This document shows positions 11,790-24,000 of a DNA stretch of 64,000 bases, one piece after another. The stretch comes from Petrosia ficiformis. Lineage: Eukaryota > Porifera > Demospongiae > Haplosclerida > Petrosiidae. Within the stretch, counting starts at the first letter, position 1; the number at the start of each line of letters is the position of its first letter. The position numbers and the translations under genes were made by a program. Location of the stretch: NCBI GenBank assembly GCA_947044365.1, contig OX345643.1, positions 3,738,001-3,802,000 of the forward strand, read 5' to 3'. The notes below the pieces were generated by a model. The model saw only the letters and a list, made by a program, of their open reading frames with translations, was not told where the DNA came from and did no database searches.

Positions 11790-14700
11790 TATAGTGTATA
11801 CTATATAATTATATTTATAATTATATTTACTACGTATACTTTTATTCAGAGCAATTAATGATGACCTTATAGATACATACCAACTAAAGTCATTGGATGG
11901 ACAAACTGGTCAGTTGAGCATTTATACAGAGTAATTGTGTCTGTTGTTATTGAGTTTATTCGTGTGTGGATGTAGAGAAGGTGACTAGTTCTTATAATAC
12001 GTAATCTCAACTGACAACCCCTGGATTAGCTGTATATAGTATTAAAATGGAGTGCTAGAAACGGCATGGCATAATTATCTGTTCCATAAAACAAAATTCA
12101 TTGTTATTGGAATGTACTATTGGTGGTACATTTGTCGGAATATTATTGTACTATTGTTCTAATCATAAATTATAGAGATTCCTGGCAGTTCAGATGATGT
12201 CAAATTTATTCATAGTAATGATAAGTATTTCCTAGTTCCTGCTGATTTTGAAGGGGAGATTCCACATCAAGAACGTAAGGTATACTAATAATGGTGTACA
12301 ACTTTAATCACCCATTAATTATAATTACAGTTGAAGTGGGGCTATTCTTTCCATATGATATAATTATCAGATGCACAGGATTTAAGGTGAGACATCTTTC
12401 TTCAGGGTTTCATATAAGATATTTGTTCTTAAGGGGGAACAATCAATCATCCAAAACACATATTGCTCCACAGGGGGACGTGGAAGTATGGTCTCCAGGA
12501 AGTTTATTAAATTTAAACCTGGGATTGCTTCTGGAAGCATACCTTCATTTAGAAAATTGTCGAAGTGACAAATTTAATTTGAATTCAAAAGTCTATGTAT
12601 AGTGTTGTGCATATTAGTAAACTAACTTCTAGCCAGAGAGATTCTAGCAAGTAGGGTGAATGTTCCCTCCCCACTATTTGAAACCCTGCCCAGAAGGCTT
12701 GTAGCTGAGATGTTGTTGCATGATGAAGTAAATTTGGTCGAACTCTAAAGGGAGGGCAGATTCCCCTCACAGTGTAAAAACCCTTTTCTTAGTACACTAC
12801 ATTCATGTGTATCTATATAGCTACTTAACTGTACTAATTTAAAGATCATAATTCAGATTTCAGACAAAGGGCAAGTACTCAATGTTGGTACTTAAACAAA
12901 ACACTAAATATAAAAATAATTATATTGATCTGCTTTGTCTTAAAAAAACTGATATCACAACCAAAAAGCCTTACACATATCTCTCTGTCTTTCTCTTTGT
13001 AATATAGTTTGATTACTCATATTTTGATGAAACAGCTCATCCTGGTGAAGATAAATCAAGCAAAGGGAAATACCCTCAAATGAATCCTAATTATGAATCT
13101 ACCTATCAACCTGGAATGTTCTTTGGTAGGCTTTACTACATGTATATTTCAATGTAGTGATACAGGATGAACTAATTATTATTGTGAGAATAAATAGTAT
13201 TCTACTTATGCTTGGATAATAAAATAATGTTAATTTAGTTAATAAATGATTATTGGGTGGAACAGGATGATAGATCCTTAAACTATACACCAGCCTTGTT
13301 GTAATTGTAATTGTAATTGTAATTTGTAATTGAAATTTTAACTTCATGAAAATGGTATATTTATCTGGCTCCCACTGTAGTTTAGAAGACAATTACATAC
13401 AATTACATGAATGTTTACACACTTCACCTCAACAGCTGCTTTCATATAGGATAGGGTCAGCTGTAGGTCACTTGGAAAAATGGCCAAAATGTTTCTTTCA
13501 ATACCTGCAACATCAGCTCCTATAGAAAGGGTATTCAGCCAAACTGGCAAAAGTTTGAGGTCAGACAAGTGTCGTTTGCTCCCCAAACAAATTTGAAAAT
13601 CGTGTAGTTAATTAGGATTTGATTTAGTTAGTCATTGCTGTTACAAAATGTGTATTATCTCTCTCAAGTAATTGCCCTCGCCGTGAAGCGTAGGCGAAGA
13701 AGTAATTGTTAATTTTAATTAATTACAAAGTTGGAAAACTTTCAATTAGCAATTGAAATTGTAATCATTACAGTGTTTTGTTCATGTAATTTGTAATTGT
13801 AATGATTACATTTTCATTGTAATTGCAACAAGGCTGCAGTACACATTATCAAATTGATCTCACAACCAGTTTCTAGTAAATTATCCATGACACCTTCACT
13901 CTAAGACTCCACTCCTTCCCACTACCTGCCCTCTCTATCTTTGTTTGTCTCTTTCTGTCTCATTTTAAGTTTCTCTCATTTTCTCTCATTCTTAGCTGGA
14001 GCTGCAAGCCATGGTGTTGATTTTAAAAAATCAGCAGGTGCATTTCTACATGGTTTTCGTTATACAGGTAAGCATAATAGGTTATATATGGCTTCTCTTT
14101 ATCTCCAATCTTTAGTCTAAGGCTTACATGTAGATTATGTGTACACAAGTTGTAAATCTTTCCTCAGCCAGAGCTTTGTACAAGCACTTAGAGTGGCGTT
14201 ACCATGGTAACCTATGGCCATCAGTGACAATGCCACTTAGTGATTTGCTCTACCATTTAGTTAAAAGAATCAATGAAGCTTCAGTGAGTTCTCTATTTAC
14301 ATATTAATACCATTCAGTTAAAGTACATGTATTTCTTAAATATTCATGCTCAGTTGATAGCATTATACTTATATTTATTTATAATCAATTTGGAACAAGA
14401 ACTGTAACACAACATACAAATTATGAAACACATCACTTCGTGTAACTGATGCTATCAAGTAAATACATGTTATTATAGACATAACACATGTAACTAATTA
14501 ATTACTCTACCATCATCTTTAATAATCAATATTCTTACAAATACAGTAGTACATTGTAATTTTATCACATGTTTATTTTCTCTAATCTTTATAATAGGGT
14601 TTGTATCAGATGTTTGGTGTGTTGGGAGATGTTATAATCATCAGTGAGAACTTAAGAAACTTACCTTTTTGTTAAAATAATGTTGGTGATGTTATTGGTT

Positions 14701-17373
14701 ACTTGTTATTATCTTAGCTTATACTATGCTTTAGATAATTCATATCGAGCTTACAAAATATTATCAATTCATTACATTAAATAGTTCATATTGATTTGAG
14801 TATACAATACAAAATGTATTTTAATAGGAGAAAACAACACAGCTGTTTATCTTGAAGAAGTACCTATTCAAGCACTTGGAGATTTTAAAGGTATGTGTAA
14901 TCTAATTTTTACATGATTGGTTTTTGTTTCATAAACTAAATTGTAGTCCACAAATGTTGAGTTTGCTAGCTGACGTCTGAGTTGCAATCCAGTATTATGC
15001 CTTTGTCCAAGCTTCATTGGCTCTTGGGCCTTAGGATAATGATCTTTCTCACCATTTATTTTGTGGCTTGACTTGATGCTATGCCAGATGGTTTACTTCC
15101 AGATACATTAACCACTCACTACATTTCTTACAATTACTAAAGTAGTGTTTATAATGAAACTTAGTGAATCATGTATAATAGCCATGTCTTATTCATAATA
15201 TTATAAGGCACCCAATAGTCCCTAGTGACGTTAATTTTAAACTGACAAATAGAGGGGAGACCATTCACCATTCCATCGATGTCCACTAAAATAAAATACT
15301 GATTTTTAAATTAACACATGACAACCGACCAAGTACAATGTGTATATGTATGTACGTAGCTGTTTTAATAGTCATGATTTTCTCTCTCTAATTAATCTGT
15401 ATTCTAGGGCTGACAGGACATGAACCTGATGCTATTATATTGTTTAATTTTGAGTATGGAAAACACTACTCTGGACCTGGGTAACAACTATATGTACCAT
15501 CTCTTATGCTAGACATTTGGTGATACTAGATTAACTGGCATAGTATATAATAACATAATCACAGATGTGTCTTTAACTTACAGTTTTCTCTTTATAAAAT
15601 CGTTATACATATCACCTTAGTAGTGATATTTATGGAAGCCATGCACTTTCACTTCTGGTGAATTAATCTGGTGGTAATGGGCTAGTCACCATAGTACATA
15701 TAAGTAAGCTAAAGATGGTCTCTGAGTAACTTTTGGGTTTTTCATACAATATAGGTCAAAGGTCAGATCAGATAAGTTGCAAATTTTGGGGGTAATATGA
15801 GCAGCACTTTTGGGCGGGGAATGCTTCCCACCTCACAGCAGATGAAACCCTTACTATTGTAATACTCTGTAATATTCAATCACTGCAGAGAAGATGTGCT
15901 GAGAGAAGATAGAGCTACTGGTAATCCACTTGAAGCAGATCTCAGTAATTTCCTACATCCTGTACTCTACCACTACAAAACTATACCAACACCTCAGGAA
16001 TGTAAGAAAACAATATGTCTACATATTACATATATAGTAGGCAGCATTATCATATAGATAGAGAAGTTGCTCCCTGTAAAAGTAGTGTTACCTGAAGCAG
16101 TTGAAAATCTTCCAAAATCAAATTTTAATACAAAAATGTGTTCTTTCAGTCAATGATGTATATGGTCATCATTATAATTACCCCTAATTACCACTTATAC
16201 ACTCTTTTCAGTTAATGGAGTTGGCCAGTTACCTGCTCCCACATCATTCCATCATGTTGTAGAGAACTTCCTTACTGACTGGTTAGAAACAGTAGTCTTA
16301 TAAATTTGTAATGTATCTAGTATGTATCTAGTAATGGTTTAAGGTGTTTTATTATTACAGGACACAGAGACAAGGTCATATTCTTCCTCTTCGGAAGTTC
16401 ATTGAGTCAGTTGTTGATTCTGATCTGAGAGAATATCCACCAGAACATTGTTTAGAGGTACATTGTATGATCAATAGATGTTTTATAATTAGGTCATAAT
16501 GATTATAAATTATTTCCCAAATAATAAGTTCACATTAGCACTCCTGTAGTATGTCAGGGATTTAGTGATATGTGATCCCGCTTCCAAATTGATTTGATCA
16601 CTCATATTGAAGTTTTGATTCTTGGGAAGAGGATATCCACAAACACTTCTACAGTATAGTGTGCAATTTTGCTTTGTTCAAGCTTGCTTGTACCAAAGTG
16701 TATTATGTGAACTCATTAATATTTAATGAACATGTCATCATGTTTATGCTTTGGTATTCTTTACTGTATAGATAATTCTGATGTATGGCACAGAAAATAT
16801 CCCTCTTTCCTGTAAACAGCACTTCTTAAATGGTACTGGTACACAAATACATGTACATACAATATAGAAATGTTTTGTTTCAATGCTTGAAGGTAGCATT
16901 GATTAGATACTTAGAGTAAAAATCATGTAGGGAAAGCTATTCAGTGTTATCCTGTATTCTAAGTATGTTATGATGTCTCAGATAGTATATCATATCCCAT
17001 AAGTACTTAGAAACTGATCCTAAGTGAATTCTAATGATTTTATACATGTATAATTGGTAGCTACAAATTTAAAACATGATACTTAACTGCAGTGGTGGTA
17101 AGGCTAACTAGCATAGGCTACTGACACCAATTAATGAGGAACAAAATGTTTGCCTACATCCTTCATGTACCATTCACAAGGGCCCAAACAATCCTCATGC
17201 AGCTGAACAGCCACTGCTTAATTGCCACAAAATGCACAAAAGGTTTCTATCCGGTTGTGCGGTTTGTGACTCAATATAATCATCTTTCATTTCCCTTTCT
17301 TGTTATAGGTTTAAGTATCTCATCATTTGATGAACACATCGTAGCAAAAGAAGAAGCTTATGAGCTATTCTAA
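7480..17373 (+). CDS. FOXRED2: FOXRED2, ER flavoprotein of ER-associated degradation, 23 exons
   Basis: FAD-dependent oxidoreductase of the ER lumen; vertebrate FOXRED2/ERFAD assists disposal of misfolded glycoproteins. Exons: 7480-7603, 8043-8114, 8459-8521, 9144-9259, 9535-9680, 9903-9957, 10039-10105, 10167-10233, 10439-10486, 11850-11908, 12176-12274, 12331-12386, 13008-13125, 13996-14067, 14168-14283, 14598-14643, 14828-14890, 15408-15480, 15889-16001, 16212-16281, 16361-16457, 16772-16832, 17309-17373. All have GT/AG borders and join in phase to 621 residues. Residues 9-30 form a signal peptide. GAGPGG (about 37-42) is the FAD Rossmann loop and GRGNAG (about 213-218) the second nucleotide loop. 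Family signatures include [38 protein letters not shown] and [10 protein letters not shown]. The protein ends EAYELF, without the KDEL-like retrieval signal known in vertebrates. The ATG follows a TATATAAAA box by about 10 bases, so the box may lie in the 5' UTR. Introns hold (GA)n, palindromes and a hAT remnant. Confidence 0.93.
9293..9342. repeat. (GA)n microsatellite in FOXRED2 intron 4
   Basis: About 25 uninterrupted GA units are followed by purine-rich degenerate GA/GGA repeats to about 9435. The whole tract lies in the intron between 9259 and 9535. The open frame across it is an artefact of the repeat. Confidence 0.95.
11445..11725. repeat. Two fold-back modules in FOXRED2 intron 9
   Basis: The first module (about 11452-11560) has arms GATGGTGACATC and GATGTCACCATC. 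The second (about 11570-11710) is a palindrome starting GCTAATAGGTC. Its arms read through GGACCCTCGTTTTGTGTCC to a GATATAGCCC core and back. The same pair recurs at 20795-20995, 57375-58160 and 60080-60475. A long (TA)n run follows (11712-11803). Confidence 0.8.
13291..13836 (+). mobile_element. Non-autonomous hAT element keeping a C-terminal transposase scrap
   Basis: This 546-bp element lies in FOXRED2 intron 13. Its termini are inverted repeats, CAGCCTTGTTGTAATTG at 13291 and the complement ending AACAAGGCTG at 13836. The flanking octamers CTATACAC and CAGTACAC match at 6 of 8 bases, as expected of an aged hAT target duplication. Inside, at about 13469-13588 (plus strand), a stretch reads [20 protein letters not shown] then [14 protein letters not shown] and a stop. 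This is the hAT C-terminal dimerisation signature ([18 protein letters not shown]). The rest of the transposase is missing. A degraded relative is at 43901-44134. Confidence 0.8.
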
Positions 17374-18966
17374 ATATTTACTAAGAACATAAAATTAACT
17401 ATAATTTCATTTTAATTTACCACACTTATACTCCATTTCTACATTTAATCAAGAATTGCATTGATGTGTGCAAATAAGCACGAGTTATCTCAAAGTATTA
17501 TAAAACTCAAAGAGCATCATCTGATACCTAACAAAGTACATATCATTTGACTTTTCTTAACAGGATTGGTGCAGGCAGGACGTCTGTATGAAATACCATA
17601 TCCCCATGATATTTCCTTATGCCCAAATTTCAATGAAATCCTGACATTTGGGATACATTTCCTGATATGAAAGCACAGGGCTAATTTCCTTTATCCAGTA
17701 GATGAGGAAAATTTCAATTTACAAGTAACATTTCCTTTTACCTGAATATTGAAATGTAGGAACAATTTCTGATTTCATGTAACATTTCTTCCACCTGTAA
17801 TTTCAAAAGTCTTGTTACCAACATATCTATTTTACTTTAGCTAAAATTTGAACAACAATGCAATATCACATCCCACATTTACATTAAATTCCCTGATTTA
17901 ACAGGTGTCAAAAATTGACATATGACACAAGCGACAACATGTACATATAAGAATTGTAATAATTAGTTGTTCACAGTACTTGTACTAATAGTTAAGTCAC
18001 CACTCAAAAGTTGTCTTGTTGACTTGCTACAATTTAGTTGAGTCCTTGTGACTTGTAATGGTGGTTTCACCTCTAGTACAGATCTATTGCTTTGTACTTC
18101 TTGTCATACTACTTGTTTCTACACTGCAAAAACAAAATAGTTAAAATAACTAATTTATTGGTTAGTAGACTTAGTACAGTTGCATACATATATCTAATGT
18201 GATAGCTACTTTGTTCTAATAATTATATTTGATTAGTTTCAACAAATTGTCTTAGTTATAGTTGCTACATGTACATTGTATGTTACATCATCTCCAGTTA
18301 TCTGTGTTCTCTGTTACCTTTTGTCTTTTTAACTTGACAAACAAACATCTATCTGAATTGTACATTATAAACATTCTAGCTTCTATCTGGAATCGTCTGT
18401 TAATTAGAGATGTTTGAATGAGCTGCTCTTTTTAATGTATGATAGCCCAACAAGTAACTGAGGATTACAACACTTCTTAATGTGAATTCATGTACTCTTT
18501 ATATAATTATACCATTTTAACAATCTATCCATTATAAGTGTGTGAACACTACTGAACCATTTGTTCATCCTTCTCTCCATCTGTTATTTCATCCTGCAGT
18601 CCATAATTTACTTTCTGCAGCTGACTTCATGCATGGTTTTCAATGACGCTCTGGAGAAAATGAGTTGAACATACATGATGGTTGAAGAGAGTTTGTCTCA
18701 ATCTCACTCAAAAGTATGAAATCAGAAAGCAAACCTCGGACAGTCATTCTACTTTCTGATATGATGTATTTTAAGTGCCGAGTTCATATTTTGGAAAATT
18801 GACATTCGGTGCATCATTTTCAAGTTACACCTATATTTGATCATTGGGCTTCTGGATTTGCTTTCTACATATTAGCAATATAGAAACCACTCAAACAAAA
18901 AATGATCTTTAGCTTCACTTTAGAAATGATTGTTCAATGGTATATTATATATATATATATATATAT

Positions 18967-19021
<55 letters not shown>

Positions 19022-19451
19022 GTATAATACATATATATATATATATATACTTAAATACAGATGACAATGTTGGGGTGTTCAGTGTTTCCCCACTTTTTAT
19101 ACACTACACTGATTGACCAAACTCCTCCACTCCTAGTGGGGTGCTAATTAATAATAATTAGAAAAAGAAACAGCAAGTAGAAATCTCTTTTTCCTCTGGT
19201 GATGGCTCTCAATGAATGGTGACTTCTATTACCCAAATTCAGACAATTATTGTCATAACATTATTCCCAATATTCCAGACTAAACTGTAAACAGAATACA
19301 GTCTGTGTCGTAATCAGTCCCTCTAACAAACAGAAACATGAATAGTTAGTTACATTATAGATAGACTGCGTATACGCAGTCTATACAATCTATGGTTACA
19401 TAATTATAATAACATCATACATGATTCGAATTAAAGCCCCAGGCACTCGCT
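17374..19451. other. FOXRED2-ALG1 intergenic region
   Basis: No gene is visible. The stretch contains AT-rich unique DNA, a (TA)n block at 18941-19049 broken by an AATAATA interruption, and a short perfect palindrome GACTGCGTATACGCAGTC at 19366-19383, about 70 bases before the ALG1 ATG. The ALG1 promoter must lie here. I see no clear TATA box close to the ATG. Confidence 0.6.
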
Positions 19452-19831
19452 ATGGATATTTTCTCACCGCTTTTTGCTGTACTCTTCATTCTATCTACCA
19501 TCCTTCTGTCTCTTATAATATTGGTCAGTTTGCATTGGCGGGAAAAGACAGGAGAAGGGCAAGTACAGGTTGTGGTATTGGGTGATATAGGACGTAGCCC
19601 TCGAATACAATATCATTGTTTGTCATTGATAGAACAGAAATATGACGTTGAGTTAATAGGCTATGGAGGTACATATATGTGTTTATCTATAATTATTATA
19701 TTTATACTTAGTCACCTGGGGCAATCCTGACACTGAGGTAAATCCAACTCCTGTATATTTATTCTTTATTGCTGGTTGTTGGTCTGAACTTCTGCCATAA
19801 AATTTTAATTATAATCTATATTATATATAAT

Positions 19832-19926
<95 letters not shown>

Positions 19927-20986
19927 ATATATGTATATATATGTATACGTTATAACACACCTACGAGTGCTATATCAGATTAATAATCACCGAGTACGAG
20001 GGCCAAAGGCCTGAGGGCGAGGTGATTATAAATCTGATATAGCACAAGTAGGTGTGTTATAATTAATATATTTCCCTAAAGACAAGATTTTTTTTAATGT
20101 CTATTGCTTCTACCGTTTTGTCTGCACTTTGGAGAAGATAAGCGTTGTTTTCTTGTAGTCTGTTTCAACAGCAGGTGTTATATCTGACCACAGGGTGCTA
20201 TATCTTATTTATAAACCTGTGGTTTACTTTGATGTTTCACTGTATATGGGTATGTGTGCATTTAGGTACTACCTAAAACATTATAGTAGGTGTAAATTGC
20301 AATTTGAAGGTGTTAATTGATGTTACTTTTGGTGATGATTAGAATTATTATGGTCTAATAATAAATGATATAATTTTAAGATCGATGTACCAATAGAGGA
20401 ATATAAATTTACATCAAAAGGGATCTTGTCAGATATCCGACTCTGTAGGCACAGTAGGCACAAGTAATGGGAGCGTAGCCACAATCATGCGCAAGTTATT
20501 GTATTTTTATTGGCTATGCTTAATCACTCTAGAGCCCCATTCAATGTATGACCTAGGCCATTAGGTAAACAATCATATCAGATTTCATAGTGAGATCATG
20601 AGAGGTATATCACGTAACATTTCGTGACTTGTAGCCACACATTTTTAGATCACATTGTAGAACAATATCCCTTACCATAATATTTTTATATATTATTATG
20701 ATAATATATTTTTTATTAATAATTCATAATAATTATAATAATTAACACCTTCAGAATTCCATTTTCACCTTTTAATCACAAAGGCATATCTAGTATGCTA
20801 ACAGGTCCTAGGCTATATACAAAATTATAGGACCTGAGTTTTGTGTCCGAGGGTCCTATATGTAGTATATAGGACCTATTAGCATACTATATACAATATA
20901 TTGTATAATGGTGACATCTCCTGCATAGTGTGCATATGGAAGGTCTATATAGAACTCACCACATCAAAGGGATGATGTCACCATCA

Positions 20987-21024
<38 letters not shown>

Positions 21025-24000
21025 ATTTATATCCCTGATATGGCGAAACGTCAAAGCAAACCACAGGTTTATAAATCAGATATAGCACCCTGTAGTCAGA
21101 TATAAAACCTGCCATCAACACGGACTACAATAAAACAATGCTAAAGTGAAGACAGAAAGGTAGGAGAAGCAACAGACATCAACAAAGGTTTTGTCTTTCA
21201 GGAGATATATTAATTATAACATGCTTACGATACACATATAGAAAATGATATGTTTACAATTAGGTACTATTAATACAGGCTGTCTTTATTTCAGGGTGTC
21301 CTCAATAGAGGGTTTCATTGTAGTATAACATCTTTCAGTTATAAAGTAATAACTGAGTCCTGAAATGTTAGTTTGTTCAACTTTTTATATAAACTAAAAT
21401 ACCAGTACAATTTATTACTTTATACCTTTTTGTATCATTTGAAGTAAACATTTCATCATTATATGACTCAGACCCATAAAAATAGAATATACTTTGCTCC
21501 CAACAGCGCTCATTTTAAAAGTAGAAGAAATCTAACCATGGTATCAATGTCGATATCTCTGATATCAACAGGTACCTGTATCAGTTACATTTTGAACAAT
21601 AATTTAAAACATCAGTGATATCCAAATACCATTCCTACACAAATAGCAGCAGTTTATCCATAGAGACTGGTGTATACAAGCCTTGTTTACACTTGAGCAT
21701 TCTAACTAGTTTAAAACCAGTTAAAGTTTGAAATTTAGCTAGTATAAACAGGAGAGATAGTTTGAATTTTAAATCTGGAAAAACATTAGAACTCTCCACT
21801 ATAATAATTATAATGAATACACCAACTGTTGCCATAAATAAGTGTGAAGTATAATAGCATTCCCAATAATTGACAGACATTACTGTAGCTGGGTGACAAT
21901 GACTCATTAAAGAGTTATGATATACATGTAATTTATAAACAAACTTTCTACCATGATCTGTTTTAATATTATTACCATTATCAATATGTTTGTCCATGTT
22001 GGTTGATTACTGTATTTTTGATACAATACTTAATATTGGCACTCTAGCTCAGCAATGATTTTTATAACTTTTTAGAGTTACTCTTATTAGGTATTTCAGC
22101 TGCATACAAGATAACTATTCCTTTAAACCGGTCATAGGAAGAGCGTCTTTCATTTAAAGTTTTACAGCTCTCCAATCTTTAGAAAGCCAACTTACAAAAA
22201 GCTGGAAATCAAACACTTACTGTAAGTACATTTTTCTCCAGCATAAAAAATCACGCACCTCTGAAACTAGACATAAATGCTTAACTTCAATAGAACTTCT
22301 CTGTCTGTCTGTCTCTTTTATCTCTTTGTCGCACACACACACACACACACACACACATCACTGTGTTATATTTCAATCTATTATAGTCTTCCTGTCTCCC
22401 AGCTTTTCTACTCAATCCGGCTCCAGGTTCATGTGTTTCTGTCACTTTTTTTACTTAGTTTAGTATTTTCATTGTAGTGACAATACTTCTTTTGCATGCT
22501 ATAGCTGAGGAATTTGATTAGTACTGATTGCTTATGACGCAATATTCGGTTGTTTTCTTAAGCATTGATTTCAATGAAAGTTTCTGAAATTTGCTGGTGA
22601 GTGGCAAAGATATACCATTTAATTCTATTTAATGAAAAACTAGAGGCTGTGTACTTCTAACAGTTGTTGAATTATGAAAATTAGGGGTAGTTTGAGCAAG
22701 AATGAAATGATGGCAGAGTTTATAGAAGAAGACAGTTGTTCAAACAATGTTATAAAACTTAACAGCCACTTAAACACTCTACTACATGTAGAATCACTTG
22801 GAAAACGACAGAAACTGACTTCAGAATCCCTTACTGGGGTTGTTCCCACAAATAATGCAGGTATTTTCACCACAACGGCCTCGTTTTTGATCAAAACACA
22901 ACAAATGTTTACACTTCAACATCTATTAGAAAGCACATGGGCTCTAGTTTTTCATAAATAGATTACCTTTGCCACCCACAAGCAAATTTGCAGAATCTTC
23001 CATACATGTACTTCTAGTACTTAAGAGAGCAACCGGAATGACGTAAGATAATAATTATAAGTCTAGTTACCATTACATAAATACTTTGCCTTGTGTGGAA
23101 AAGGTCTATTGTCACTAGATACAGTGGAATTCCCACTCTACGACAAAATCTTGACAAAATTGTTTGAACCAACGATAGGCAGTCACTCCTCTCTCTTCAA
23201 GTGAAATAGCGAGGTCATATGTGTATTAGAATAGTGGATATGTATCTACACATATTAGTATAAACTGTTATAACCAATCACATTTCTGTTACTGACAATC
23301 CAATAATCAAATATTTGTGGTTGAAAAACGTGTAAAGTAATGAAATCACGAACAACAAAAGTACTGATATCTGTACCCACTGGATCACCAACACAAGTGA
23401 AAAAATGTCAATACTTAAGTTAGTCTTACTTTATACTGTCTTGACTTTCATTGTTATCAAAGGAAGAGTACATGTAACATGTTCTACATGTAAGTGTGCC
23501 ATATAATCTACATATAATTATCTACCCAGCTATGGCATTCAGAATGTTTTTCATTTATGTTCATATGACTCTACATAATGAACCCCATTCTGACCCCATT
23601 GAGGTCACGCTTTCATTCTAAGCTTGACTGTAGGGGTTGTAGAGTTTAAAGTGATCAAGATTAATCCTCTACCTCTCCCTTGTCCACCCAGAGGGTGCTT
23701 GATTTAAATCATCCTCATTAACTGCTATTGTATATATTATCTACGTGTATGTTGCTATGGTTACACTGTCACATACTTAACATTCATTATGAACTGGGAT
23801 GTGGAAATATTGAGCCAACTGTTGGTCACCATTGTTGCCATTTGCCTTACCATTGCCTTGTACCATTTTCCTGTTCTGATGTCATGATTGTGTTTATTAA
23901 TATACCTTTTAAGTACACATGATTATAATAGTGAGATCAATTCTTTATTCTCTCAATTTTAGGTTCTTCTTTGATACAAGAACTGAGAGATAGTTCTAAA

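Noticed and set aside
22640..22961. Overlapping frames of 95 (plus) and 84 (minus) residues
   Set aside because: They are inside ALG1 intron 1, open on both strands, with no domain, repeat family or splice sites that I can support.
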